In this document: one piece after another, positions 39,604-50,506 of the stretch
How the letters are laid out: every line of letters starts with the position of its first letter
Numbering within the stretch: the stretch's first letter is position 1
NCBI GenBank assembly: GCA_947652115.1
Contig: OX393561.1
Coordinates: forward strand, 30,007,408 to 30,071,407
DNA: 64,000 nt
Source of the DNA: Blastomussa wellsi
Lineage: Eukaryota > Cnidaria > Anthozoa > Scleractinia > Plerogyridae
Reading direction: 5' to 3'
The notes under the pieces: model-generated
What the model was told of the DNA's origin: nothing
Databases searched by the model: none
What the model saw: only the letters and a program-made list of their open reading frames with translations
Program-made: the position numbers and the translations under genes

Positions 39604-42600
39604 AATCGAGTTCTCAAGTCTCCCTGCAAAAAGTTAAAAGTACAAAGCAAAGCAAAGAAAGAACTAGTTAACTAACTAATTGTATTCAAATAGTTAATTA
39701 GTTAGTCTATAACAAAATTCTCGATTTTGATTGGTTCTGTTCGCGCCTATTTGTCGCGTAATTGGCGCGCTATCACACGATCACGCCATTTGCACGTTAA
39801 TCGCGTACACTTAGATAAATTCCAGGTTATCAAAACACTTTTAGCCAAAGTTACCACAATCACAATTAATACCGGTGCACGGGGTGCTCTCAAACGTGAT
39901 GTCACGCCAGGTCATGTCACGTGATGTCATGTTATATAATCAGTCTTGCTGAGTCACGTCACGTCATATCACGTTATGTCATGTCATGCCACTTTATAGC
40001 GGTCAGCAAAAAATAACATTGACCTACAGGAGGCCATCTTCGGATGTCATCACCGGAAACAATCCTCGGCAACCGGAAGTCACGCCATAGCAATTTGACG
40101 GTCTAAATGATTCGTTATTAGACTAGGAAATCTTTGTATCCGATGTGTAGCCATGCCGAAGGCTAGAAATTTTGTCGATTTTCATTTCGTGTCGATTTTG
40201 TACTTGCTGAGTGGAAAACGGTGTGCTGTAAAAAGGCGGTGAAAAACTTACCGTCAGTGTGAACACGTGCGGAAAAAACATGTTCTAATTGGCTAACCCT
40301 TATGCAAATAAGTTGTCAAAAATGGCTTTGCTTTGCTAAAACACCATAAAACGAATGTTAGGATAATTTTATGTCCAGCGAGCCGCCAACACTGGCGCGA
40401 CTTTTGTCTTGCTGGCTCGGCATTGTTTGACATTAATTTTCTGAAAATAATTCAATTTTATCCCCTTGCAAAACACAGAAGGCCTGAAATTGAAGTTTAA
40501 GTCAAAAAATTAAAATTTTATTACATTTGTGTAGGCAAAAAATTTATTTACCGCCAAGAGCGCTCGTCACGCAACATTTGATAGCCAATTGGAACATGTT
40601 TTTCCGCACCACGCGTTCACGCTTATATTTTATTTCGCGGAATTCCGACATCCAACTCTGAGAGTTGAAATAAAATCATCCAACGACAGCCACCATGCGC
40701 ATACAAATATCATTATTTCGACACTTTTTAGTGGGTAAAAACACAGACAAAAAATAAATGCAATTCATTGTTTATCTTTTGTTTTAAAAATATCGATCAG
40801 TTCAATTACCCTCGGCTACATCCAGGGGGCGGATCCAGGGGGATGGAATGGGTGGCTAGCCACCCCCTCCCGTTCTGGCTCCCGACTCACAAAAGTAAAA
40901 TGAAGAAATCCATTTATTTTCTACTTTTGCAACAGAGTATTTCTATTTACCAGCTTTTCATTGTATTGTTATTTCAATCCACCCCAAACCCCACCCCCAA
41001 CCTAAAATATCCCTAGATCCGGATTATCGAAGCTTACCGGTATCTACCTACCAGAGGTCACATTCGACGATTTTCAGGACGAATTTCGGCCAGCCGGTTA
41101 CACGACACAGAAATTTTTCTTTCGGCTGCGGCAATTTTTAGCGACCATTGGAAGGTATTTCACGAGCATGATATGTCCATGATATGTCAAGTGTTTTGTA
41201 CTGTCCATATTGGCTGGTAATCCCCGAGCATTACAAAAGAACTTCAAAAGAACTAAGGGTGGACCGTTTGACTTCTGAGGGGGAGTGGGGGAGGGGGGCT
41301 TGGCGATTTGGTACAGGTGCGAATTTTTTTTCAAACCCTTTCATGCACGGGAAATTTTTAATCGGTCCATGTGTGTGCATGATATAACATATAACAGAAA
41401 TTTTGTCTGCTCACTGAACGTGCAGGATTTTTTTTTTGACACTGGTCATGTGCAATTTTTGTTTTCTTCAAGTGTGCTTACAGGCTTACTTTCAATAAAT
41501 GTAATAGAAATCTGCAAGACCACCACAACAAACCGATGAGAAGTGCCGGACACAAAGCAAACTAAGGATGTAAATTTCTCCCGTTTTATTCAATGTATTT
41601 GTCGTTTATTTTAAAGATTTCCAGTTATCTGCTGTAAGTAGAATCGTAAATAATTTGCATAAAGTGTTTTCTATTTTTTAAAATTTAATAAATATAAACG
41701 GCAGACCGATCCTGATGGCGAAAGCTAACCCGATATTTCGGTTTGCAAGACAAACCTTCCTCAGGGGCTGAGCGAATAAAAAAGGGTGACAAAAATCTCT
41801 CAGCCCCATCCCCCCCTCAGAAATCAAATGGTCCGCCCCTAAGATGTTCTCTTTCAGTCAATTTCAATCTTACAAAAAACACTGCAGTTGCAATCTTTTT
41901 CAGTGTTCCTCAGTTTTGAGAATCAGCGGATCTATCAACATGTGGTTACGTAAAATGTTGCGCATCCACCTGCAGAAATTCTTCTTGTTTACAACTGGTG
42001 GCACCCGGCGACATAGCCATAATTTTCCGAAATAGGGAAATCAAATTTTGCCGCCAGTTTCGCACAGCAAACGAGACTGGACAGCATGTTCTGGTTAATG
42101 ATTACAATTCTTTACCAACATCCGGTCCATTATAGGGCATCCATGTTATGGTCAATTGACAGCTGTCAAATCGAGGTATCCGCTGACCATCACATCACAT
42201 GACCAGATCGCGGGTTCAGGTTAGAATTCATCTAGATAACGTGTTTTTTTTAAGTTGACCACTGACCAGGCATTGGTTTTCTTCATTGATCGCGGGCTCA
42301 GGTTTTTTCTTCTGACAGCATTTTTTAACTTTTTATGGTTATTCTTAGCGGAAATTCTGCAATTCGAGTTGACGTTTTTAATTATTTTTTATTTCAGAGA
42401 AATTATTAAGAACCAGCAAAAATATGGAGCTCCGCTTTTAGGCTGGGCTAAATCTATATATTACATGTCACGTTATGTCATGCCATCTTACGCAATGCCA
42501 ACTAGATGTCGACAGACGAATAAACCCTAATCGTTAACATCAAATTGTGTTACAAGCATTTGCATGTAGATAGCTCAAAATTAATACCGAATTGCGCACA

Positions 42601-42617
42601 ATTTGGAAGACTCTGTT
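39604..42617. other. 3-kb stretch without supported gene; scattered repeats
   Basis: A palindrome 'agttaactaactaatt ... aattagttag' lies at 39662-39708. A block of GTCACGTGATGTCATG-like units lies at 39890-39995 (again weakly at 42464-42500). 40012-40090 shares 'gacctacaggagg' and 'cttcggatgtcat' inverted with 49030-49118. 'gggggcggatccaggggg' lies near 40827. No ORF in this region (40768-41016, 41098-41539, 42255-42530) has a recognisable domain. Confidence 0.4.
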
Positions 42618-43030
42618 TCTAGTTTTTACGTGACGTCATAAACTTTTAAGAAACAAAATTATCTGGGCCTGCTAAATTTTTTATCACAACGTGAACGAAA
42701 TCCTAAAAATATATCTAATCACAAGTATAGTATCCTTTGTGATTGAAATACAGCATGTTGAATTTTTGCCGTACGTGACATCACTATGGCGCCGTAACAA
42801 AGATTTTGTGCTTAAAGAAAAGGTCTTTCCTAAAGATTTTGCAGTGTAAACAGTTCAAGTATTAGGAAAGACGTTTATGTGGGTATATACACATTATATC
42901 TTAAAGAAAGAGTAATCACTTCCACAGTAAAAGTGAAAGTTAGATGTTTTCTTTCATTTCCGGGTGCCATGTTGGTGCCCACCCAAACGAGGCACAAACA
43001 TGGCGTCTCCAGAGTGAGCTCTATAAATTT
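42618..43030 (+). mobile_element. Short inverted-repeat element, family 1 copy e (3' truncated)
   Basis: It opens with TCTAGTTTTTACGTGACGTC and follows copies a, c and d block by block ('aaatatatct', 'tgaaatacagcatgttgaat', 'cgtgacatcac', 'aacagttcaagtattagg', 'gggtgccatgttggtgccc ... caaacatggcgtctcc', 'ctctataaatttg'). The sequence changes abruptly after 43030. Confidence 0.65.
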
Positions 43031-44726
43031 GCAGCGATCGGCAGATGAACACTGGGATTTTTCTGAATTCCGCTGGTGAGAATGGGATTTCAACACTGAG
43101 AAGTGGGATTTGAAAAAAAAATTTGGCGGGGAAATGGGATTGGTCTGCAGAAGATAAAAATGCCTAATTAACTAAAAGAAATGCTTTGGGTTGTTTGCTT
43201 TTTGATCAGTTTGTTTGGCAGAGCAACAGTCCTTGATCGGCATATCAATGACTGTTGCTCTTGACTGTTGGCTCGACAGGGACACCCAACAAACAATCTG
43301 TACGTGACAAATACCCAAGTGAATGAAAATATGATATTGAAGCATTTACAGGTGTTCTTGAGTGTTGCTGGGGAAAGTTTATCTGTTCCTGTTTTCCAAC
43401 ACATGATCCACAATTTTTTTCCCTGCCAGCAATTATAACAAACAACAAACGCGTGAAAAGTGCACTGAAAACTGTTGAAATCCGCCCTTCTCAAAAAGAC
43501 TCGAGCCTTGACATGAAGAGCAGCTCCTTCAGTCACCCTTCCCCCCTCCCGGCCCGTACGCGCCTATGCCGAGTTTCAATCAGCCAACCCAAAAAAGTAG
43601 TTTTTCAGTGACAACTTCCACGAGAAAACATATACTGAACCATTTTGGCAGCCAAATCAAAGACGATTTTTGATTGGACTAGGCGAGATCTTTTCTTGGC
43701 TATTTGCATCTCGTAGAACTTGCAGAAATCCTTGTTCATATAAATGGTAGGAAGAAACGAGTTCTTCCGCCATGGAAAAAGGAACGGGCTCGTTGGGCTC
43801 CCTGTGATCATGGCCGAAATTAGCTAAAATTGCGTTTTACGTAATTTTACCTTTTACTTTGCGTATCTCAAGGGAGCCCCCCACTTGGTGAATAGAGTGT
43901 GCCAATTTTCGTACCTCTTTAGCTCTGCATATGGCAAAAAGAGAGACAACTGAGTTAGTGAACATCTATCAGCATTCGTGCCACCATAAAACTTGATTTT
44001 TTCAATATGTCAAAACAAGCAAAGGTTAACTAATGTTTTCAGTATCATGACATCAACGTAAACGACAATTCCATAGTAACAACAATGGAGTCACTTGAAC
44101 TGCTTTCAATTTGACAACTAATAGATAAGAAAACTAGAGGGAAATCTAGATAGCCGATAGAAAATTACTTGAAAAGGAAATCCAAGAGAAGCCGTCGGCT
44201 TGAGATGAAGTGGGGAGTTCACCTTTAGCATCACGTTTTTCAGTTAACCTGTCGATGGAAACCCTGAAAATATCACGTGACCTACGTTTACTGTTAGCGG
44301 TTTATGTTTCAACTGCAGGAACAGTAGCCTGCGAATACAGTCGTCGTCTTCGCTCCCGGCTTCCTGTATTCGTATCAGCAAGGCTAAATTTTGGCAGTGA
44401 GTCGATTTTGTGATTTTCGACCCATCAGGCCGGAGCTTATCCCGGTTTCTGAGCGTGAGGCAAAATTGGCAGAATTGGGACTAGAGTTAATAAGCTGTGT
44501 CAAACATACTCATTTTCAGATGTTGAGGCTTCTGCTCCAAGAATTCTTTGAGAATTATCGCTATGAACGTTCGGAGTTGGTTCGACCACTCTCATCTGAA
44601 GCACAGAGCGATGTGTAACTCCGTAATCTAATAATTCAAAAGGAAAAAAAAAAGAAACACGTAAACGAAGATCATGACTCGCTGGCAATAATGGTCAAGG
44701 CTTATTCGCTTAGCTTATCTGTATCA
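43031..44726. other. Non-coding stretch
   Basis: A 'tgggattt' motif is repeated at 43055-43145. Other ORFs (43168-43536, 43605-43811, 44210-44618) have no recognisable domain. No RNA gene was seen. Confidence 0.4.
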
Positions 44727-44730
44727 TTAA

Positions 44731-45437
44731 AGGGACACTGTCACACCTCATAAATCATATTTAAATAAGTATGTCCTGTAGCCTTCTGTAATCGTGCTTT
44801 ATTGTCTTGCTTTTTCTATAAGGGGAAAAATGCGAAAATTGGTGAAAGCAACTGAGAAATATCAACTTAGAACAAAAAATAACTATCAAAAAATTCAAAA
44901 TTTCAACAGAACTTTAGCTTTGATTTGTGGACGTCCAGGCCCTGTTTAGGCCCTGTTTATACGTCGCACAATCGTCGAATTTAATTCGGACGAATTTAAT
45001 TTAAGGACCTGCTAGAAATTAAATTTGACGATTGCGCGACGTATAAATCGAATTGCATTCGTCCGATGAATTAAATTCGTCCAAGACGTTGTATCCGTCT
45101 GGCTAGGACGGACACAATTGCGATAGCGCGTCTTCATTTTAGACGTCGCGCAACAGACGCATCGAATTAAATACATCCATTGTTATAATGTACGTGGAGG
45201 AAAAAACTGCCGTCCGCTGGTCATATAAATACGGAAGGCTCGGGCAAAAAGTTAATTTCGTCTTATTAATTTCGACGTCTAAATCACCCATCGACTAATC
45301 GTTTCCCAAAAATACATGTTCTATCTTATTCGGTGGAATCTTTTTATCAAATTTAGTCGCGTATTTGGTGGCATTTGACACAATAATATGGAAATTAGAA
45401 CATAAACCTTTCTATTATCAGGCGTGACAATGTCCCT
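44731..45437. mobile_element. 707-bp TTAA-flanked element with inner palindrome
   Basis: The ends AGGGACACTGTCACACC and GGCGTGACAATGTCCCT are inverted. TTAA flanks at 44727-44730 and 45438-45441. The inside shares sequence with 21832-21962. A second palindromic unit, 'acgtcgcacaatcgtcgaat' against 'atttgacgattgcgcgacgt' (44963-45045), sits in it and may be a separate small insertion. Confidence 0.75.
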
Positions 45438-45443
45438 TTAATC

Positions 45444-45447
<4 letters not shown>

Positions 45448-45475
<28 letters not shown>

Positions 45476-46022
45476 TCATTACTGCGCACGGAATTCGTCA
45501 CGCCACGTCATCCATCGAGCGCGCGCGCTGAGGAAAAACAAAAGGCCAGAAGCCGTTTGGTACCTTTGCTGGTAGTTTACTCTCTTAAATGGTCGGTGAC
45601 CCCTACTTTTTTTTTCCATGAATTGATTTTATTTACAATTCTCAGCAGATTGTCAAAAAATGAACAAAAATTCAATGTGGGGAGTTTAAAAATTTTGAAG
45701 TTTTCTGCCCAGAGGACATCGAATCCTGCCATCTTGCGGCTGTCAGGCGAGTGGAAATGTGGTCGCTAAATGCGAATATTTACTTCAAGGAACCACACCA
45801 ATTGAATAAGTTCACTTTATGGGTCCATTTAAACAACATTTGACAGAGATACGTTCATTTCAAATATTTATTTGCAATATTTTTGTGCTTTCAGACACTG
45901 TAGCCGTATCCGCTAACGTAGCGCGAGTTTTCAGATTTAGGGTGTTCTTCTGGGCATGTTATCTTACAGTGGTGAGAGTTTCAGAAAAAAATCAATGGTA
46001 AAAAATTTTTGCGCGAACGTCC
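45448..46022. mobile_element. 575-bp TTAA-flanked MITE (GGACGTTCGCGC ends)
   Basis: GGACGTTCGCGC (45448) and GCGCGAACGTCC (to 46022) are exact inverted ends with TTAA outside (45444-45447 and 46023-46026). It lies only two bases from the right TTAA of the previous element. An ORF (45467-45769) inside is unsupported. Confidence 0.75.
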
Positions 46023-46245
46023 TTAAGTCGTGATATACATGTATAGTGAATGCGGCGGCGGGCTTACACATGATCATAATTCACTTTGCCATCTACGTGC
46101 ACTCTTTCCATACTTTTTCAAAAATGCAATAACTTGAGCAATAACGCGCATGCAATGCAATAGAGAATGCAACGTGGAATTGAGATCAAATCAACACTGC
46201 TTGTTGTCTGTAACCCACAGCTGGGGTACATTATTACTAATATAC

Positions 46246-46955
46246 CTTGGAGTGGACCCGTATCATGCTCCGGATCAAAGACTCTTTCCTCCATTGCAAA
46301 TGTAACTGTCTGTTGCTGCCTTTTTATGCCCTTTGTTTCCACCTTTCTCAACAAATCCTTGAATGTTTCTTGAGGACTACATCTTATATTGACTGGAAAG
46401 CTCAAAAACGAAACTGATTCAACAACGATTTCAATAAAGACAACCTCCACTTTCAACCCTAACTTTGACCCAGTGCAAAGTCCAAGACTTGTTAAGGCTC
46501 CTGTGTCTTTGGAAGGAGAGAGATCCCTTCCATTGAAATGGAACATGGCTTCTTCGTTTTCTTGCAAGTTGCTACAAGATGGCAATTTTTCCACGAGAGC
46601 TGTGAGGTTTTTTTCTTTGTCTATCTTTACGTCGAGCGAGTCGCCATTTTGATCTTCTACTGCGATTTGAATATACTCTGGGACAGTGACATCTATAGTC
46701 GGCTGTGGACTGCAGATGAGTTTATGCGGAAGCCTTTTACGTGGCGCATCTGAAAGAAGGGATCCTCCCAAGTACAGCTTTTGATCCTCGACGGGGACAT
46801 CAAGCTCTCCTTCTATTTGTTCCATTAAATCATGGACTTTCGCCTTGCCTGGATGTATCTTTACGGGAAAGGTTTTATTGGAAGAAGTCTTGACTGTAAT
46901 CTGCATTTCTACATCAAGCAATCTAAGATTGCCAGAAGTTGGTTCGAGTAAATTT
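46246..46955 (-). CDS. Paralogue B exon 3: three ubiquitin-like folds
   Basis: After TTTTTCCACTGCAG the exon reads NLLEPTSGNLRLLDVEMQIT. Ubiquitin-like repeats follow: VKIHPGKAKVHDLMEQIEGE ... DQKLYLGGSLLSD; IAVEDQNGDSLDVKIDKEKN ... MFHFNGRDLSPSKDTGAL; NIRCSPQETFKDLLRKVE ... FAMEERVFDPEHDTGPLQ. The donor CAAG|GTATATTAG at 46245 gives 710 nt and ends in phase 1 like paralogue A. If it is not used, translation runs on through a hydrophobic stretch (CILYCIACALLLKLLHF) to a stop at 46118. I favour splicing, because A and B are alike up to this point and unlike after it. Confidence 0.75.
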
Positions 46956-47957
46956 CTGCAGTGGAAAAAAAGAACAGTGGCAACGATATAAGGGTCTGAT
47001 TGCATGGCGAATGTCGAAATGATGTTTTAAATTCCAGTCTCATGCAGCCGGGACAGAAGCTTATTATTGGCGATTTAAGCATCTGACCTAATTTTGTATT
47101 TTAACTGTTCATTCACAAGTACTTACAAAACACCAGGTAAAGCTTAGCCAGTTTTTCAGACCGCGCAAAACTCTTTTAATTACTTTCATTTTGCCGTTGT
47201 TGCTTTTGGGATTTATTGCCTCAGGGAAGTAAACACATGACATACAGTAATGCATTCTGTCCAACTAAAAAAGAGCGTTTCAGTTGGTAAAAACCGCCTG
47301 TGTAGGCAGCGGTTTCGTGAGCGCAATCCTCACCCCATTCCTGTCGCGGTATGCTGCTCCTTGAAGTCTCGTTTTGAAGGAACGAAATTGCACCACCATT
47401 ACACTGGCTATCTCTGTTAAAATTTAGACCTCCCTAATCTTGGAAGATTCTCATCATTTTCATGTTGGTTTTGGCATTTCAGGAGATTATACTATCAAAC
47501 CCCCAGGAAATCAATATTGGTTTTTTCGCACATTTTCTTATCGCCGACGCTGATTTCCCTTCCGTAAACGGTCGGTGCCATTTTTAACGGTCGGTACCAT
47601 AATTGGTAACCAAGCTTTTCGGAATGGACGATTTTATACTGGTTGTAATTTGGTGATAGACTAATAAACAAAATCCAATTGCTTAATTACTCTCTTTCAC
47701 ACTGGTTTCCCTGCAGTTAGCTTTTATTTGTTGACTAGGGCAATACTAAAGTAAAATAGATTAATAAAGTCATCTCTGAAAATTAAATTTTGCGGGAATT
47801 TGGCTGATCAGCCCGGTAGTGAAGTGGTGTTATAGGGGTGTTGGCATGTCAGTGGAAAACCGCGTGCATCGCCTACTTTCCAGCAAAAATCAGTGTTTTC
47901 CAAAGGGGGCGTCTGAGGCTAAAACTGTCTGCATCCGTTTTAATTACCTTAACTAAC
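46956..47957 (-). other. Paralogue B intron 2 (1.0 kb)
   Basis: The donor is CTAAG|GTTAGTTA and the acceptor TTCCACTGCAG on minus, phase 2. 'ggtcggt.ccat' occurs twice near 47570-47600. No repeat element with clear ends is inside. Confidence 0.65.
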
Positions 47958-48339
47958 CTTAGAGGCACAAAATTTGATAGAATGTTTTGATCCATAACAA
48001 GAACTTGATCCGGGTCATTTCTTTTATCCATTAGGCGCTGCACTTCACGTTTTAAATCACCAACTGTTGCGGATGGAGGCATATTCATATCCAGTGGCTG
48101 AGTCGATTCAGAAATAATCACTGGAATATTCAGGAACGCTTCGGGTGTGAACACGCACTTCACAACACCATTTTCGGACCTTCCCGGCTCAATGCCTGCT
48201 TCTTCCGGAGCTGTTTTGACGCGGTAGAAGGTAAATTTCTTGGGCTCGTAAACAGGCCTTTCTATCGATAGCTCTTCTCTTCCATCGATGGCCCAGCCTC
48301 CTACATCATAGCCATCAATGGATATATCCAAATGGCAAC
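47958..48339 (-). CDS. Paralogue B exon 2: unnamed conserved domain + start of first Ubl fold
   Basis: The acceptor TACTCTTGTAG is followed by CHLDISIDGYDVGGWAIDGR. It carries ERPVYEPKKFTFYRVKTAPE, AGIEPGRSENGVVKCVFTPE and IPVIISESTQPLDM, then PPSATVGDLKREVQRLMDKR and VLVMDQNILSNFVPLR. The length (382 nt) is identical to paralogue A. Strong identity of the domain part against divergence of linkers suggests purifying selection on the domain. Confidence 0.8.
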
Positions 48340-48522
48340 CTACAAGAGTACAAAGTTTTTAATACAGAATCAAGGAAAACAAAATGGCATAGCCTAGCTC
48401 ACCGACAAGTAGATTGCTCGAAAGTGGTTCGATTTCCCTCGGGAACGAAGACATTTTATTAGTCTCACGCTCGTGAAAAAAGAAGATCAATAACACCTTT
48501 CAGTGATCATGGGCATGTACTA

Positions 48523-48658
48523 ACACCAGGAACACCGGAACACCACAAAACACCGAACACCCCGGTACACCAAAAAAATATTGGCATTTTATGGTATTTC
48601 TGGTGTTCCGGTGTTCTGGTGTTCCGGTGTTCCATGTTTTGTGGTGTTCTGGCGTTCC
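48523..48658. repeat. Inverted GGTGTTCC/GGAACACC minisatellite
   Basis: The units 'ggaacacc', 'gaacacc' and 'cggtacacc' at 48523-48572 are answered by 'ggtgttcc' and 'ggtgttct' units at 48598-48655. The two halves can form a long hairpin. Confidence 0.65.
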
Positions 48659-49240
48659 TATCATAGGTGAGTTAATGAATTCATTAACGGAAATTTGATT
48701 TCATTCTTTGCTTCAATATTCCATTGCTGAAGTTAATATTTCAATGTTCAAACGGCGACTCGATTTAAACAAAAAATTTTGATATTTCATTCCTGGCCTC
48801 GCGCGGCAAAATATCAATAATTTGCATAAAAACAAAAACTGGGTCAAAAATATTTTTCCCACTTTCTTTTCTGCCAGCAGTATTTTTGAGCCCTTTTAGT
48901 GCACTAAAATCTTTTGCTTCTCTTTTCGTATTATGAAAGGTTTGAAAAAAGCGAGTGGCGAACAAAATGACGAGAAAAAAATGTGTGACATTTGACGGTT
49001 GGCCAGTTGAAGCACTCGTGTTGCGTGTTACGGTTACGGATGTTTGCCGAAGATTGTTTACGAAGATGTCATCCGAAGATGACCTCCTGTAGGTCGATGT
49101 TATTTTTTGCTGACCAATCCAATCAACCTTCGAGATTTTAATCGAGTCGCCGTTATTCACTTCAAGAATGGAATATTCAAGCAAAGAATGAAATCAAATT
49201 TTCATTAATGAATTCATTAATGCACTCTTGATAGGAACGC
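48652..49240. mobile_element. 589-bp inverted-repeat element in paralogue B intron 1
   Basis: The ends GCGTTCCTATCA and TGATAGGAACGC are exact inverted copies. Arms of about 140 bp carry 'ttaatgaattcattaa' and 'atttgatttcattctttgct' and their inverse. A minus ORF (48765-49184) inside is a by-product. The middle shares 'gacctcctgtaggtc' with 40.0 kb. Confidence 0.65.
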
Positions 49241-50172
49241 TTGAGCTGTTTTGACTGTAAAGAGCTAGTGAAATTTAGTATATGGTGAAATTTTTAGCTC
49301 TTTGCGTGTAATATTCAAGGAGAAATTGTCTTTCAAAAACTCCAAAATTTCTGGGTGGCAAAAGCGCTAATGAGCTCATACATTCTTTGTAAAATTTTGA
49401 GTTTTTAAACCCGCGTCAGACAAAAAGAATTCAATACATCGAGCTGAAATTCATTGGCAGAGTTAATCGTGCTATTAACTTTCGATAGTCAGAACTGATT
49501 TTTTTTTGTAGCTCCGTCAAAAACTGGATCGCTTATGCTAGTGAGGCAAATATTGTAAACAAGGATTCCCCTACTGCGTTATTACCGCGCGCACATAAAG
49601 AAAATGGCGGCGTGTTCGTGAGAGAGACCATTCGTTTCTATTGCAGAAAAATAAATAATCGACAGAAACGTGAACTTATTAAACAGAAATCGTGGCCTCG
49701 AGATCACTTCATGCTGGTAACTAGTTGAACCAAGGTCGATTGGAAATGCGTGCTTTCATGATGAAACATATATTAAATTGCTCCCTGGAGCCGATGCAGT
49801 ATGTCTACACATGAGCTACATTTCCCGCTTTGCTTTCTCCCTAACAATCCACCTGTCCTCAACATACAACTTCATCAGCCTATTCCAAGACATCTTGAAC
49901 AATTCCTAGTAATTTTTTTTTTACTAAAAGAACTACGTTTAGATCAGATCGCTAACTGTTTATTTGAGTCTTTCTACCATGATCATCGAATAGTCATGAA
50001 ATAACGCGTATAAACTGACTATTTCAGTTCAGGCTGTTAGCTGCATTCAACAATTGGCGATTTGTTTACATGGTTTATTCCCGTGGCTTCTAAGAGCCAT
50101 TTACCTCGAAAAATCTCGTTTGAGATACATTAGATTTTAGATATATTTTATTTGTCGCTACAACGAACAATG
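49241..50172. other. Intronic stretch, no supported gene
   Basis: Lies in intron 1 of paralogue B. A small plus ORF (49801-50004) has no known domain. Nothing else seen. Confidence 0.45.
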
Positions 50173-50187
50173 ACAGCATGAGCTGTT
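50173..50187. repeat. 15-bp target-site duplication of the L1-like LINE, left
   Basis: ACAGCATGAGCTGTT is repeated exactly at 53380-53394. It abuts the poly-T run, which is the poly-A tail on the minus strand. Confidence 0.75.
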
Positions 50188-50190
50188 TTT

Positions 50191-50245
<55 letters not shown>

Positions 50246-50506
50246 TTTTTATTTCTCTTTTTACTTACAATACGTAACACTATCAAAAATATTATGGTAC
50301 AAGCACTTACAATACGAAAATACAAACAAAAAATAAGCTGTAAAGTGTTTATAAAAACAAAGAGCCAGGCCAATAAGGATAAATTAACAACGCACGCTGG
50401 GTATGTTTAAGTATCTTGTGTATTATGTCGGTAATATAGTATAATATAATGTAGTGAGCGGCAAAAATGAAAGACGCGTTGATCAAGTATGTAATGGAAA
50501 GAGGGA

